Shown here one piece after another: positions 26,291 to 36,879 of a stretch of DNA of 64,000 bases; position 1 is the stretch's first letter; each line of letters begins with the position of its first letter. Source of the stretch: Pseudomonadota bacterium (GTDB lineage Bacteria; Pseudomonadota; Gammaproteobacteria; Pseudomonadales; Azotimanducaceae). The notes under the pieces are model-generated. The model saw nothing but the letters and a program-made list of their open reading frames with translations, searched no databases and was not told where the DNA came from. The stretch lies in contig JACZXW010000001.1 in the NCBI GenBank assembly GCA_022571415.1, positions 1 through 64,000 on the forward strand, in the 5' to 3' direction. The position numbers and the translations under genes were made by a program.

Positions 26291-27666
26291 GACGTTGGCC
26301 AGGTTTGTGCACTGGACAAGCCAAGATCCGAGCGCAGCCGTTCTGCGCGTAGCTGGGCCTGATCAAGTACAACGGTTTCATCCATACCTAAAATACACCC
26401 GGCTTCCAGTACCTTCTCCCCTCCAATGAACACCGTATGGACATTGCTGCTGCTGGTGGCAAAGACGAGATTGGATATCACGTCATGCAGTGGGCATGTA
26501 TTAGGCCGTTTCATGTCCAGCAAAACGATATCCGCCAGCTTGCCGGGTTCGATAGATCCCAATTCATGATCACGGCCAATGGCTCTAGCGCCTCTAATGG
26601 TTGCCATTTCCAATGCCTCTTCTGCCGAGAGCGCCGACGCACTGCGCCTTACCGAATTCTGCAAAAGACAGGCGGTCTTCATCTCGGCAAACATGTCATA
26701 TGTGTTGTTGTTGAGCGCACCGTCTGTGCCCAGTGAGACATTGACACCCCCCGCAAGGACATCAGGGACGGGGAGAACACCGGTGGCCATTTTCATGTTC
26801 GCCACAGGACTGTGGGCAACGTGACTTCCGGTATCTGCAAGTATTTTTATTTCTGTCGGTGTGACCCAGCATCCATTAATCAGCAATACATTCGATCCCA
26901 AAGCGTGGTTATCGCGGGACCATTCTGCAGGACTCACACCGTACTTGTTTTGGATATAGACAGAATCCTCAAACTCGGAACAGAAATGATAGACGATGCC
27001 AACCTGCATGTTGGCGGCCTCAAGAGCCACCGCCTTATAGAATTCCGGATGATAGGTATCTCCGGGTCGCCGGGGTACCATCAAGCCGAACCACATCTTC
27101 ACCAAACCACCTTGTGATTCGTGCCACTGGCGCATCACTGCAGCAGCTTTAGCTACTGCTGTTCGCGCAGCATACTCATTGTCGGATCCATCCTGGGGTG
27201 TAATGAAACGGCCCAACACCGCGCGAATACCCAGTTGTCCGACTACATCGGTGAGTAGCCCATAGTCATCTCGAGGATCCACATTAGGACTGACAAAACA
27301 GGTAGTTCCTGCACGAATCATTTCCATCATACTCAACGCGTTTGCCAGCACGCCGTCAGCTGGGTCCCGCTCAGCGAGATAAGGCTCAATGACACCATCC
27401 AGGAACGGCATCCAATGCATCTTATCGCCCAGGCCACGCAGTAAAGATTGATCGGCATGTGCGTGCGTATCGATAAGTCCCGGGATCGCCACCATCCCCT
27501 CACCGTCCATTATCTCGGCTTGACGGAAACGTTGCTTAAGGACTTCCGAAGATTCAACTGCGACGATAAGTTGACCATCTATCGCGATACCAGCATCGTT
27601 CAGGATATGCCGTTTGTCATCCATAGTTACGGTCATCACGTTGGAGATCAAAAGCACATTAGTCAC
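26287..27666 (-). CDS. Amidohydrolase of the MtaD/TrzA/AtzA type
   Basis: Metal-dependent deaminase or chlorohydrolase fold (about 459 residues): DTHAHADQSLLRGLGD holds the H-x-H metal pair, HFCSEF the third His, HSPVANMKMATG the next, and SLGTDGALNNN the catalytic Asp; SIEPGKLADIVLLD ends the composite domain. Likely substrates are aminated heterocycles such as S-adenosylhomocysteine, methylthioadenosine, guanine or triazines. GTG 27666 (VTNVLLISN) gives the usual N terminus; upstream in-frame ATGs (27759 and others) add about 31 atypical residues. It precedes the broken MFS transporter, probably once its uptake partner. Confidence 0.85.
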   Translation of the reverse strand: MTNVLLISNVMTVTMDDKRHILNDAGIAIDGQLIVAVESSEVLKQRFRQAEIMDGEGMVAIPGLIDTHAHADQSLLRGLGDKMHWMPFLDGVIEPYLAERDPADGVLANALSMMEMIRAGTTCFVSPNVDPRDDYGLLTDVVGQLGIRAVLGRFITPQDGSDNEYAARTAVAKAAAVMRQWHESQGGLVKMWFGLMVPRRPGDTYHPEFYKAVALEAANMQVGIVYHFCSEFEDSVYIQNKYGVSPAEWSRDNHALGSNVLLINGCWVTPTEIKILADTGSHVAHSPVANMKMATGVLPVPDVLAGGVNVSLGTDGALNNNTYDMFAEMKTACLLQNSVRRSASALSAEEALEMATIRGARAIGRDHELGSIEPGKLADIVLLDMKRPNTCPLHDVISNLVFATSSSNVHTVFIGGEKVLEAGCILGMDETVVLDQAQLRAERLRSDLGLSSAQTWPTS

Positions 27667-27825
27667 CGATATCAGTTTGAGAAAATGCCAGGCGTCGTAA
27701 CCACCCCAATACATTAGCGTAAATAACATGAAAGCCTTTGCAGTATACAGATGAATCATCTGTCACGCCGGGGTTGCTAGGTTCGCTGATTGAAGACTCA
27801 GTGAATTGTTTACTACAGCTGGGCC

Positions 27826-27849
27826 AAAAAAAAGGGAGCCGAGGCTCCC
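27826..27849 (-). terminator. Rho-independent terminator after the thiolase gene
   Basis: On the minus strand a GGGAGCC stem, a TC loop and GGCTCCC are followed by eight U residues (AAAAAAAA at 27826-27833 on the plus strand). It lies about 45 bases downstream of the thiolase stop and is oriented to end that transcript. Confidence 0.85.
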
Positions 27850-27892
27850 TTAGTTAACTGGTTTCCGGTATTCACCGGAGTGACAATAGGTT

Positions 27893-29080
27893 CTAGCAGG
27901 CTTCGAATAGTCCCGCAGCGCCCATGCCGCCACCAATACACATGCTCACAATGCCATACTTCTTGCCGCGTCGTTTTAGTTCGCGAACAATATGACCTGT
28001 CAGCCGTGAACCCGTCATTCCGAAGGGATGGCCGATGGAGATCGAACCGCCGTTGACATTGTAGATCTCGGGATCAAATTCCAATGTATCGCGGCAGTAG
28101 AGGCACTGGGATGCAAATGCCTCGTTCAGCTCCACCAGATCAATGTCTTTGGTAGACAGACCGGTCGTCTTGAGCAGTTTGGGTACTGCAAACACGGGAC
28201 CAATACCCATCTCGTCAGGCTCACAGCCGGCGACGGACCAGCCACGGAAATAAGCCATCGGTTCCAGGCCAAGTTGCTCGGCGCGCTCGGCGCTCATGAC
28301 CAGGGTCATGGACGCGCCGTCGGAGAGCTGTGATGCGTTACCGGCAGTCACGGTTCCGTCTTCCTCAAATACCGGCTTCAACCCGGCGAGACCTTCGAGT
28401 GTTGTTCCAGGCCGGTTACATTCATCGGCGACACATTCTCCGTCTACGATTTCAGTTTCCTTGGTCTCCTTGTCGATCACGACCTGGTATCTGGTTTTCA
28501 TGGGTATGATTTCATCATCGAATAGCCCGCCTTGCTGGGCGGCGGCTGTCCGTTTCTGGCTTTCCAGTGAAAATTCGTCCTGATATTCGCGACTGATATT
28601 GTATCGTCGTGCAACGACTTCGGCAGTGTTGCCCATGGCCATGAAAATATCCGGCGCCCGTTCTTCAATGGTAGGGTGCTTGTCCGATTTGCCTGGTTGT
28701 TGACGGGTGCCTGCTGAAATAGATTCAACACCACCTGCAATCATGATTTCAGAACCTCCTGTTGCGATCTGGTTGGCCGCGATCGCAATTGAATTAAGTC
28801 CGGAAGAACAGGCCCGGCTGATGGTTGAACCGGCCACGGTCACGGGAAGTTTGGACAGGATGACCGCCAGTCGAGCCAGGTTTCCACCCTGCTCGCCGGT
28901 CTGACCAGCGGCGCCGACGATCACATCTTCGACTTCCGCAGGATCTATTTTTGGATTTCGTTCAAGCAATGCATCGATGCAATGTGCCACCATGTCGTCT
29001 GGACGAGTCAAGTTAAACGTACCCCGGAACGACTTTGCCAATCCGGTCCTTACACTGTCTACCACCACTACGTCGCGCAT
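27893..29080 (-). CDS. Acetyl-CoA acyltransferase/acetyltransferase (thiolase)
   Basis: A 395-residue thiolase. The acylated Cys is in [14 protein letters not shown], the His in [17 protein letters not shown] and the second Cys in [14 protein letters not shown]; the N terminus [18 protein letters not shown] is typical. It catalyses the last step of beta-oxidation or the reverse condensation. It is monocistronic as far as visible, with its own terminator. No hydratase or dehydrogenase partner is adjacent; the acyl-CoA dehydrogenase at 21030 is the only other fatty-acid gene here. Confidence 0.94.
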   Translation of the reverse strand: MRDVVVVDSVRTGLAKSFRGTFNLTRPDDMVAHCIDALLERNPKIDPAEVEDVIVGAAGQTGEQGGNLARLAVILSKLPVTVAGSTISRACSSGLNSIAIAANQIATGGSEIMIAGGVESISAGTRQQPGKSDKHPTIEERAPDIFMAMGNTAEVVARRYNISREYQDEFSLESQKRTAAAQQGGLFDDEIIPMKTRYQVVIDKETKETEIVDGECVADECNRPGTTLEGLAGLKPVFEEDGTVTAGNASQLSDGASMTLVMSAERAEQLGLEPMAYFRGWSVAGCEPDEMGIGPVFAVPKLLKTTGLSTKDIDLVELNEAFASQCLYCRDTLEFDPEIYNVNGGSISIGHPFGMTGSRLTGHIVRELKRRGKKYGIVSMCIGGGMGAAGLFEAC

Positions 29081-29232
29081 TCTAACTCTCCATTAAATTT
29101 GTAAATGCGTAAAAAGGGGGCTATTTTGCACCCTTTGGATCGCTATATACAAGGGAGTCTCGAGTATTTCTTGGTGCTGATACTAACTTATCACCGCTGT
29201 ATATTGCCCACAGGTCATTCCTGCAAAGCCTG

Positions 29233-29263
29233 TTCCTGCTTCCTGCGGGGCAGGGAGCAGGAA
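29233..29263. terminator. Hairpin downstream of the hexosaminidase gene
   Basis: TTCCTGCTTCCTG pairs with CAGGGAGCAGGAA (one mismatch) across a CGGGG loop. It lies 20 bases beyond the minus-strand stop at 29284. No U-tract is present on either strand, so it may stabilise the mRNA end rather than terminate. The remaining 200 bases up to the thiolase start show nothing recognisable. Confidence 0.4.
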
Positions 29264-29283
29264 ACCAGTAGGTCCTCAAGCCG

Positions 29284-31146
29284 TTAAAGCGTCTCCAGGC
29301 TGCTGTAGAGGTATGCACTGCTTTCGGCAAGCCCTCCGGGCCGGTTTCGTGCAAGCCAGAGATCTTCATGCCGGCGGATAATGTCGGTCAGATTGCGGCG
29401 CAGGTATTTACGTGAGATCTGAGCACCGCGGAAGCGCTGCAGCCGATGAATTCCGTGGGTCGCCATATCGATGGCATTCGATAGTTCCCCTCGCAGCAGC
29501 TGAGCATCCAAGCCGGATTGGATTGATGCGACCCGGGAGCGGATATCTGCAAGGGCAGACTCACATTGGTCAAGCTGCCGGTCAGGAATAGATCGAGTGA
29601 CGGATGGCTCATGCTCCATTTTCCAGAACAGCAGTCGATTGAAGATGGTCGCATTGCGAATTTTTGATGGTGCAAGCTGCAGCACCCGACCGAGTTCAAG
29701 CAGGAGTTCGGCGGCTACCCCGTTGGTTCCCCTGAAAAAGATTGAATTGAGTCCAGTTTCGATATCCAGATGCCTGCTGCCGCGGTTATTCCATCCATGG
29801 CAGGCGCCGATCAGAAAACCGGGATAGCTGAAGGGTAGATACTGATGGTGTCCGTGATCGCCCCAGTCAGTGATCAGATAACCTTCTGCACCAAACTTAA
29901 GGCCATTACGAGCTGCGTTGGCGAGGTTTTCGGTGACGTTGGATAACCTGCCGATGATCGAATTCCAGCTTGAGGTCCCGGGGCAGACATAAAATGGGAT
30001 TTTTTGCGCAGCCATCTGCGCACACTCCTTCTTGAAAGGGTGATTTCCCTCATATCCCCAGTTGAGGGCAACGAGATCCCGGGACAGCTGCTTCAGCGAG
30101 TCCGGTTGTTTCAGGACGATGTCGCTCCAGAACATCATTCGCCGTCCGCGACTGTCCACCAGCTTTTTAATTTTGGCAATAAAGTCTATGTAGACATTGG
30201 TGGTACCCAGTCTGTCGCATTTCTTTTTGCTCCAGCCCTGGCCCAGTTCCCATGGTTCATCGCCGCCGATGTTGAAGTAGTGACTGTCAAATAGCGGCAG
30301 GTATTCGTCATAGAGTTCACGTAACAGGCCCAGGCTTGTCCGGTTGGGCTTGAGGGTGCTGCCGAATGGTGTTTGCTGATTTGAGAGAGGATGAATAAAG
30401 CCTTCCGGGCATTCAGCGTGATGATGATATTCCGGATATCGTAACCAGCGCTCAAAATGACCGAACGAATTCAGGTTGGGGACCAGTTCGATGAAACGGG
30501 CGCTGCAGTAATCCTGCAGTTCGAGTATTTCCTCGGCCGTTAAGGGTGATGAGTTGGCCCAAACCAGCGGGTGATTAACAAATTCAAAAGTATGCTCGGT
30601 ATAAAGCTGCAGCTGATTGATTTTCATCCGGGAAAACTGATCTATCAATTGCCGCAGGGTTTGCATGGAAGGTACTTTGCAGCGGCTGATATCCAGCATC
30701 ACGCCGCGATGTTCAAAATCTGGCGCATCCTGGATCACGAAGTAAGGTACGGATTTGTGAACCTGTTCAAGGATCTGTTGCAAGGTCATGAGACCGTAGT
30801 AGATCCCGGGTTCAGTTTTTGCACAAAGCAATAAACCGTCCTGGTTCGATCGGAGCTCATAGCTTTCGCCAACCCCGGGTCCACGAGACGGATCAATGGT
30901 CAGCAATACCTGGCTGGGATCTGGGTTACCGAAAGTAAGGCTTGAACCAGTCGTTGTGGCGCTTGTAGCTGCTTTTTGCAAGGCGCCTGTGGCTGTTTTT
31001 TGAAAATCGTTAGAAAATAGACGGATAGCATCTGTTAGATATTCCGAGCAGGGCTGCAGGAGCCTGATGTATTTTCTGTTTGTCAGGTTGAAATGCGCTG
31101 ATGTCGTTCGTATTTTTTTTGGTTGAGGAAATAGCTTAAAAGTCAT
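29284..31146 (-). CDS. Glycoside hydrolase family 20 beta-N-acetylhexosaminidase
   Basis: A 620-residue enzyme. An N-terminal GH20b-like domain (LTIDPSRGPGVGESYELRS, GIYYGLMTLQQIL) precedes the TIM barrel beginning EHRGVMLDISRCKVPSMQTL; the catalytic Asp-Glu pair is in YFNIGGDEPWELG and downstream Trp residues line the pocket. It should release GlcNAc or GalNAc from chitin-like or peptidoglycan-derived sugars. No signal peptide is seen, so it may be cytoplasmic. Residues about 48-63 (FQKTATGALQKAATSATT) are encoded by two degenerate copies of a 23-bp repeat unit, apparently inserted in frame. Confidence 0.92.
   Translation of the reverse strand: MTFKLFPQPKKIRTTSAHFNLTNRKYIRLLQPCSEYLTDAIRLFSNDFQKTATGALQKAATSATTTGSSLTFGNPDPSQVLLTIDPSRGPGVGESYELRSNQDGLLLCAKTEPGIYYGLMTLQQILEQVHKSVPYFVIQDAPDFEHRGVMLDISRCKVPSMQTLRQLIDQFSRMKINQLQLYTEHTFEFVNHPLVWANSSPLTAEEILELQDYCSARFIELVPNLNSFGHFERWLRYPEYHHHAECPEGFIHPLSNQQTPFGSTLKPNRTSLGLLRELYDEYLPLFDSHYFNIGGDEPWELGQGWSKKKCDRLGTTNVYIDFIAKIKKLVDSRGRRMMFWSDIVLKQPDSLKQLSRDLVALNWGYEGNHPFKKECAQMAAQKIPFYVCPGTSSWNSIIGRLSNVTENLANAARNGLKFGAEGYLITDWGDHGHHQYLPFSYPGFLIGACHGWNNRGSRHLDIETGLNSIFFRGTNGVAAELLLELGRVLQLAPSKIRNATIFNRLLFWKMEHEPSVTRSIPDRQLDQCESALADIRSRVASIQSGLDAQLLRGELSNAIDMATHGIHRLQRFRGAQISRKYLRRNLTDIIRRHEDLWLARNRPGGLAESSAYLYSSLETL
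30957..31002. repeat. Two degenerate 23-bp repeats inside the hexosaminidase gene
   Basis: On the minus strand the units CAAAAAACAGCCACAGGCGCCTT and GCAAAAAGCAGCTACAAGCGCCA follow each other. Length and the A-run plus CAGCC layout match the repeat family at 2675, 22196 and 53320, but the copies are diverged. They are read as QKTATGA/LQKAATSA in a surface-like spot of the N-terminal domain. Confidence 0.6.
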
Positions 31147-31237
31147 TACAGTAGCAATGCAGAATTGAATTCTGATGGCATTAAGACATAATTCGTGCCA
31201 GATTCGTACCTTCTTTTACCACGGGGGAGACTTGTAG

Positions 31238-32719
31238 ATGCCTTCTTACATCCTGTCGATAGACCAGGGAACCACCAGTTCCCGCGCTATTTTATTCAAT
31301 GATTCCAGTGAAATTCTCGGTATGGCTCAAGTGGAGTTCACCCAGTACTTTCCTCAGGATGGTTGGGTTGAACATGACGTGGAAGAAATATGGAGTACCA
31401 CCGTCGATGTAGTTAAGGAAGTCATTGCCTCGACTGGAATACAAGCCACTGAAATCGCGGCCATCGGTATTACTAACCAGCGCGAAACGACGGTGCTCTG
31501 GAACAAGACCACGGGTAAAGCAATTTACAAGGCGATCGTCTGGCAGGACAGGCGTACCGCCGATTACTGCGACATGCTGAAGTTACAAGGGCTGGAAAGT
31601 ATGATCACAGAGAAGACCGGATTGCTGCTGGATCCGTATTTCTCGGGAACCAAAGTCAGATGGCTGCTGGATAATGTAGAGGGCGCCAGGGAACAGGCGC
31701 TTTCCGGGGAGTTACTGTTCGGCACCATTGATACGTTCCTGTTGTGGAGATTGACCAGAGGTAAATCACACAAGACGGATGCAACCAACGCATCGCGGAC
31801 TCTGCTGTTTAATATTCATGACCAGGTGTGGGACAAGGAGATTTTGCAGAAGCTGGATATTCCGGAGTGCATTCTTCCCCAGGTACAGGACTGCAGTTCT
31901 GATTTTGGATTTACGCATGAATCCTTGTTCGGTGCTGCCATTCCTATCACCGGCATAGCCGGAGACCAGCAAGCAGCGTTAGTGGGTCAGTGCTGTTTTA
32001 CTGAAGGCATGATAAAGAGCACCTATGGTACGGGTTGTTTCCTGATGATGAATACGGGCGCCACTGCAGTCACCTCCAATCATAAGTTATTGACGACGGT
32101 GGGATATCGCATTGATGGCAAGGTCACTTTTGCCTTGGAGGGAAGCATCTTCATGGCCGGGGCGGCAGTGCAGTGGCTGCGAGATGGAATTAAACTCATC
32201 AGTAATGCGGCAGAAACAGAAAATATTGCCGCTGCCAATCCTGATGCCCATGGTGTGTACCTCGTACCGGCATTCACCGGATTAGGTGCGCCCTATTGGG
32301 ATGCCAATGCCCGGGGCGCGATTCTTGGCCTGACCAGGAACAGTGGCGTTGAAGATATCGTCACGGCTACTTTGCAATCTGTCTGTTTTCAAACCAGGGA
32401 CCTGTTGGTTGCTATGGCCAACGATGGTATCGCACCGGGGCTGATTCGCGTGGACGGAGGCATGGTGGTCAATGATTGGCTCATGCAGTGTTTATCGGAT
32501 ATATCACAGATGGAGGTGGACCGACCACAGGTGACTGAGACCACGGCACTTGGTGTGGCGTATTTGGCGGGATTACAAGTCGGCCTGTTTAAATCTCTGG
32601 ATGAATTATCCAGGCAATGGCAACGGGAACGACATTTTGAGCCACAGATGGATGAGGAGACGAGTTCGAAACTCTATTCCGGCTGGTTGGACGCGGTGAG
32701 ACGGGTACGAAGCTTTTGA
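31238..32719 (+). CDS. glpK: Glycerol kinase
   Basis: FGGY-family sugar kinase of 493 residues phosphorylating glycerol to sn-glycerol 3-phosphate. [12 protein letters not shown] is the phosphate-binding start, [16 protein letters not shown] and [13 protein letters not shown] are typical, and [14 protein letters not shown] plus [11 protein letters not shown] belong to the FGGY C domain. RBS GGGGGAGA precedes ATG 31238. The usual partners glpF, glpD and glpR are not adjacent, so regulation cannot be read here. Confidence 0.96.
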   Translation: MPSYILSIDQGTTSSRAILFNDSSEILGMAQVEFTQYFPQDGWVEHDVEEIWSTTVDVVKEVIASTGIQATEIAAIGITNQRETTVLWNKTTGKAIYKAIVWQDRRTADYCDMLKLQGLESMITEKTGLLLDPYFSGTKVRWLLDNVEGAREQALSGELLFGTIDTFLLWRLTRGKSHKTDATNASRTLLFNIHDQVWDKEILQKLDIPECILPQVQDCSSDFGFTHESLFGAAIPITGIAGDQQAALVGQCCFTEGMIKSTYGTGCFLMMNTGATAVTSNHKLLTTVGYRIDGKVTFALEGSIFMAGAAVQWLRDGIKLISNAAETENIAAANPDAHGVYLVPAFTGLGAPYWDANARGAILGLTRNSGVEDIVTATLQSVCFQTRDLLVAMANDGIAPGLIRVDGGMVVNDWLMQCLSDISQMEVDRPQVTETTALGVAYLAGLQVGLFKSLDELSRQWQRERHFEPQMDEETSSKLYSGWLDAVRRVRSF

Positions 32720-32793
32720 GGGTCAGTGAAGCCAACTACACATTCCGCGCAGTCTGTTATCATTAATTGAATTCCCTTTTTCAGACGAAATTA

Positions 32794-35700
32794 ATGGACA
32801 AACGCAGAAGTCCTAGATATTCCATCAGTTTGAAAGCACTGGTACACCCCACCGTGGGCAGGTCCTGGTTATGTGCAATCCAGGATTATTGTGAAAGCGG
32901 CATGCTGCTGGTGGAGCAGGAAAGTGGCAGAAGTCGCAGGGGTATACCGGGCATTAGCCCTGGTGAACTAGTTGGCATCCACTTCACTGTTCCTCTTGGT
33001 GACAATGACCAGCATTTCCGGCTTGAAGGAAAGATTGTTCGTGTTATGGATAGCGGGGTCGGCATCAACTTCGTAAATGGAATGGGCGCGGATGCTGTGG
33101 CAGCACTCGCGGAATTTTCCCAGAAGAAGTCTGTAAAAACAGGGCAGCCTAAACGGAAACAGATACAAAAATCTGAATCTAAAACCAGGGCGCCGTTTGT
33201 TGCCGTAAAAAAAGGTGAAGCAGAGAAAAGTTCAGCAAAAAATCTTTCGCTGGCAAAGAAGTCTGCTTTTTCAACCGGCGGTCTGCAGCCTTCAGACTCC
33301 AAAAAGATTGTTGCGGCGATTCGTAAGGATGTCGCTAAAGTTTTGCCAGAGATGACCAGTGCGATATTTAATTATATGGACGCCGAACTGCTGGAAATGG
33401 CGAAAGATGCCAAGACCAATGCGGAACAAAACGAATACTTCGCAGCCATGTCTAATCTTGAGAAAGCCAAGAAAACAGCCAGTCAGCAGTTTATGAATGA
33501 TGTGCTGGATCAGATAGATAATCCGAGAGATCTTAAAACCCTGCTGGACGAGCGTAAAAAGGCGAACGAGGAAAGAAAGCAGGCCTCAGCCGCCAATAGG
33601 GTGAAGTTGTCTCTGGTTAATACGGAAGAATTTGAAGACTGGCTTACGGTGGCGAACATTATTTCCCGTGGTGAACGCGCCCATGAAAAACTGCTTCATG
33701 AAATACTGGCCCGCATGGGTATGATGGTGGATTCCTGGGGTCATGCTGAAGCCAACCCCCTTGGTGTTGCGGTGTTCTGTCATGCCTTCGACGACGCCAT
33801 TCAAAAAATCAGCCTGCCAAAGGAAATCCGCCAGAAGGTCTATGTTGGTTACGAAGCCAAGGCTCTTCCGCTTTTTCGAAAGTTATATGCGGCGACTACC
33901 AAACTGTTGGAAGAAACAGGACTTTTCCCCGATCTGGACGATGATTATATTTCAAGTTCGACCACCAAGGTCAAAGAATCGGAAGCGAAGAAAGAAGAGG
34001 GTGAAGAAAAATCTGAGGTCATTGAAGAAGATGACAGCCGCAATGATGATGAAGAGGAATTACTGGATCTTCAGGGGGAGCTACGCGAGGAACTGAAACG
34101 CCGTCGAAGTCAACGTTCCGCGGGACGTCGCAGAGGCAGCCGCGTACGCGAACGACCCCGTCAACGCCCGCGAAAAGCTGATACGGGATCAGCCATCAGT
34201 AATCTTTTTTCAACCGTACGTGATCTTCTTGGTCGCGATGACGATCAGTATGCAGATGATGATTTTGAAGATGGAGACTTTGTTGAATTGGAAGAGATGC
34301 AGGGGCTTTTACAAACCCTGCAACACGAAGTTCGCGGAAGCCCAGGTCAAAGGATACCGATAAGTCAGAGAGTCATTGAAAAAGCCGTCGTAGATGGCAG
34401 GCAAAGACGTCTTGTGCCAGAGGCATTGGAACGGCTGGATGTGGTCGAAGATCTGGTGGGCAGTATAGAAGAGGACCCTATATTGTCACGTACCGCGAAG
34501 AACTGGATTAGCCAGCTGGAACTGACGCTCGGCAAGGTGGCTACTCAGCGGCAGGACTTTTTGAGCGAAGATAATCCGCACACATCGCTGGAAGTCATCA
34601 ATCAACTTGCCAATCTGGGAGGGTCCGAGTCGGCTGCGGTGCAGCGAAAAATCGAAGGGATAGTCAGCGATATCAACCAGAATTACGATTCTGATCCTAC
34701 GGTTTTCGACACCGCGCTGGAGCAGTTAAAGCCGCTGATGGACCGCCAATCCCGGGCATTTACCGGTAATGTACAAAGGACGGTAAAGGCCAGTGAGGGG
34801 CGACAAACATTAATCAACGCACAACGTGCTGTGGTTGATGAGATGGACCAGCGCCTTTCTGGTCAGACGGTCCCTGAAGTACTGATGAAGCTGTTGATGC
34901 CGGGCTGGCGGAATTTGCTGGTCAATACACATCTGCGTCAGGGTCCGGATAGTACAGATTGGAAAAATCATGTGCGTGTTTTCGATCAGTTGATGGCGCA
35001 GCTTGATGGAGACGTCGATACTGAAGGACCTGACTATATAGCACCGGAAGAACTCCTGGAACAAATTGAGAGCGGACTTGATTCGATTTCGTTTGAGCCA
35101 GGACAACGAACTGCTCTTGTGAACAGCTTGAGACAAATGCTGAAGGAAGGCGCGGCAGAGATGCCGATGATTGACATTTCCAAAGATACAGTGGCGCAGG
35201 CACTGGATTTTGTGAATGTAACGGAACAAGAGAGTAAGCAGCGCGAGATTAGGGATGAGAAGGAAAAAGATCCCGCCTGGTTACGGTTCTATAATCGAGT
35301 ACAACGATTGCATGTGGGAGAATGGATTGAATTTGTGCAGGAGGGTCCCGAACCTCAAATCGCCATCGTCGCCTGGGTCAGTGAAGACAATTCAAAGATG
35401 GTCTTTGTCAATCGACGGGGAGTCAAGACTCATGAGCTGACGATAGAAGAGTTAGCTACCATGCTGACAGAAGGGGTAGCCAAGATTCTTGAAGAATCGG
35501 ATATACCGCTGACAGACAGGGCGTCCCATCGCATGTTGCAAAACATGCACAACCAGTTAACCCATCAGGCTACCCACGATGAACTGACGGGGCTGATTAA
35601 CAGGAAAGAATTTGAACGTGAACTCTCCAGGGTTCTCGGTCTGGCAAAGCGAAACAACACTAATCATGTGGTTGCGTTTCTAGACCTTGACCAATTCAAG

Positions 35701-36846
35701 ATCATCAATAATACAGGAGGGCATGACGCCGGTGACAAGCTCCTGGTGGAATTAAGCCAGGAGCTCATAAATACGAATTCGGATACTGTTATCTTGTCCC
35801 GGCTCGGTGGTGACGAGTTCGGTGTTTTGTTGGAAGACTGTAGTGAAGAAGAGGGCATGGATATCATAAAAAAAATCTGCGCCACTATAAAAGCATTTCG
35901 ATTTGACTGGGAAAAGGAAGTGTTTTCATTGACCACCAGTTGTGGAGTCGTCAATCTGGATTCAGAAACGGATAGTATAACCAGTATATTGAGGGGCGCA
36001 GACTCCGCGTGTTACGTAGCGAAAGAAGCTGGACGTGATCGAATACAGGTCTATCAAAGCGATGATTCCGAGATGGCGCATCGCAAGGGGATCATGAAAT
36101 TTGTCTCGCAAATCGATAAATCTCTTGAAGAAAATCGTTTTGTTCTTAATTGCCAGAAAATTTTACCTATCGATGAAGATAGCGGCGAACTAGAGCACTA
36201 TGAGATTCTGCTGACGGTATTGGATGAAAACGACAAACCGTTGCCTCCCCAGGACTTTATCATCGCTGCGGAAACCTATAACCGCATGGGGGCAATTGAT
36301 CGCTGGGTCATCAAGAATTCGTTCGAGTTTATCGCCACCAACATATTACGATTGGATCATCTGGGCACTTTCTCCATCAATATTTCAGGTAATTCGCTGA
36401 CGGAAGATGATTTCATGGAGTTTGTGCTCGAACAGTTTAATCAGACTCGTTTACCTACGTCGAAGGTCTGTTTTGAAATTACAGAAACGTCCGCCATAGG
36501 GAATCTTGACGAGGCTATTGAATTTATTGAGAAAATGAAAGTGATTGGCGTCAAGTTTTCGTTGGACGATTTCGGTACTGGTTTGTCTTCCTACTCATAC
36601 CTGAGGAGTCTGCCTGTAGACTATCTGAAGATTGATGGCATCTTTGTGAAAGACATCAAGACGAGCCCGAGTGATTACGCGGTGGTGAAATCCATTAACG
36701 AAATTGGTCACTTTATGGGTAAAAAAACAATTGCGGAGTTCGTCGAGAATGACGAAATACTCGAAATCCTTCGCGAGATTGGCGTGGATTTCGCCCAGGG
36801 CTACGGTATCGGGCCGAAGATGCCTATAACGGAATTGCTGGACTGA
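32794..36846 (+). CDS. PilZ-DUF1631-GGDEF-EAL cyclic-di-GMP protein
   Basis: A giant multidomain protein (about 1350 residues). An N-terminal PilZ domain (KRRSPRYSISLKALV, GVGINFV) is followed by a long helical DUF1631-like region of about 700 residues with charged, coiled-coil-like linkers (EAKKEEGEEKSE) and an Arg-rich stretch (RRSQRSAGRRRGSR). Next come GGDEF (about 920-1090; motif RLGGDEFGVLLED kept) and EAL domains. The EAL signature is altered (YEILLTV) while DDFGTGLSSYSYL and the later Glu (AEFVEN) remain. ATG 32794 is preferred; TTG 32767 is possible. It probably links c-di-GMP to motility or adhesion. Confidence 0.88.
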   Translation: MDKRRSPRYSISLKALVHPTVGRSWLCAIQDYCESGMLLVEQESGRSRRGIPGISPGELVGIHFTVPLGDNDQHFRLEGKIVRVMDSGVGINFVNGMGADAVAALAEFSQKKSVKTGQPKRKQIQKSESKTRAPFVAVKKGEAEKSSAKNLSLAKKSAFSTGGLQPSDSKKIVAAIRKDVAKVLPEMTSAIFNYMDAELLEMAKDAKTNAEQNEYFAAMSNLEKAKKTASQQFMNDVLDQIDNPRDLKTLLDERKKANEERKQASAANRVKLSLVNTEEFEDWLTVANIISRGERAHEKLLHEILARMGMMVDSWGHAEANPLGVAVFCHAFDDAIQKISLPKEIRQKVYVGYEAKALPLFRKLYAATTKLLEETGLFPDLDDDYISSSTTKVKESEAKKEEGEEKSEVIEEDDSRNDDEEELLDLQGELREELKRRRSQRSAGRRRGSRVRERPRQRPRKADTGSAISNLFSTVRDLLGRDDDQYADDDFEDGDFVELEEMQGLLQTLQHEVRGSPGQRIPISQRVIEKAVVDGRQRRLVPEALERLDVVEDLVGSIEEDPILSRTAKNWISQLELTLGKVATQRQDFLSEDNPHTSLEVINQLANLGGSESAAVQRKIEGIVSDINQNYDSDPTVFDTALEQLKPLMDRQSRAFTGNVQRTVKASEGRQTLINAQRAVVDEMDQRLSGQTVPEVLMKLLMPGWRNLLVNTHLRQGPDSTDWKNHVRVFDQLMAQLDGDVDTEGPDYIAPEELLEQIESGLDSISFEPGQRTALVNSLRQMLKEGAAEMPMIDISKDTVAQALDFVNVTEQESKQREIRDEKEKDPAWLRFYNRVQRLHVGEWIEFVQEGPEPQIAIVAWVSEDNSKMVFVNRRGVKTHELTIEELATMLTEGVAKILEESDIPLTDRASHRMLQNMHNQLTHQATHDELTGLINRKEFERELSRVLGLAKRNNTNHVVAFLDLDQFKIINNTGGHDAGDKLLVELSQELINTNSDTVILSRLGGDEFGVLLEDCSEEEGMDIIKKICATIKAFRFDWEKEVFSLTTSCGVVNLDSETDSITSILRGADSACYVAKEAGRDRIQVYQSDDSEMAHRKGIMKFVSQIDKSLEENRFVLNCQKILPIDEDSGELEHYEILLTVLDENDKPLPPQDFIIAAETYNRMGAIDRWVIKNSFEFIATNILRLDHLGTFSINISGNSLTEDDFMEFVLEQFNQTRLPTSKVCFEITETSAIGNLDEAIEFIEKMKVIGVKFSLDDFGTGLSSYSYLRSLPVDYLKIDGIFVKDIKTSPSDYAVVKSINEIGHFMGKKTIAEFVENDEILEILREIGVDFAQGYGIGPKMPITELLD

Positions 36847-36851
36847 TCAAC

Positions 36852-36873
36852 CCTTTCCAGGATTCTGGAAAGG
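36852..36873. terminator. Hairpin between convergent genes
   Basis: A perfect 9-bp stem CCTTTCCAG-GATT-CTGGAAAGG lies between the stops of the c-di-GMP protein and argD, which converge 33 bases apart. It is symmetric enough to serve both directions, but a U-tract is missing, so its terminating strength is uncertain. Confidence 0.5.
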
Positions 36874-36879
36874 CGCCAG

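Noticed and set aside
27826-27849. Terminator for a plus-strand transcript
   Set aside because: The uridine run is only on the minus-strand transcript; no plus-strand gene ends there.
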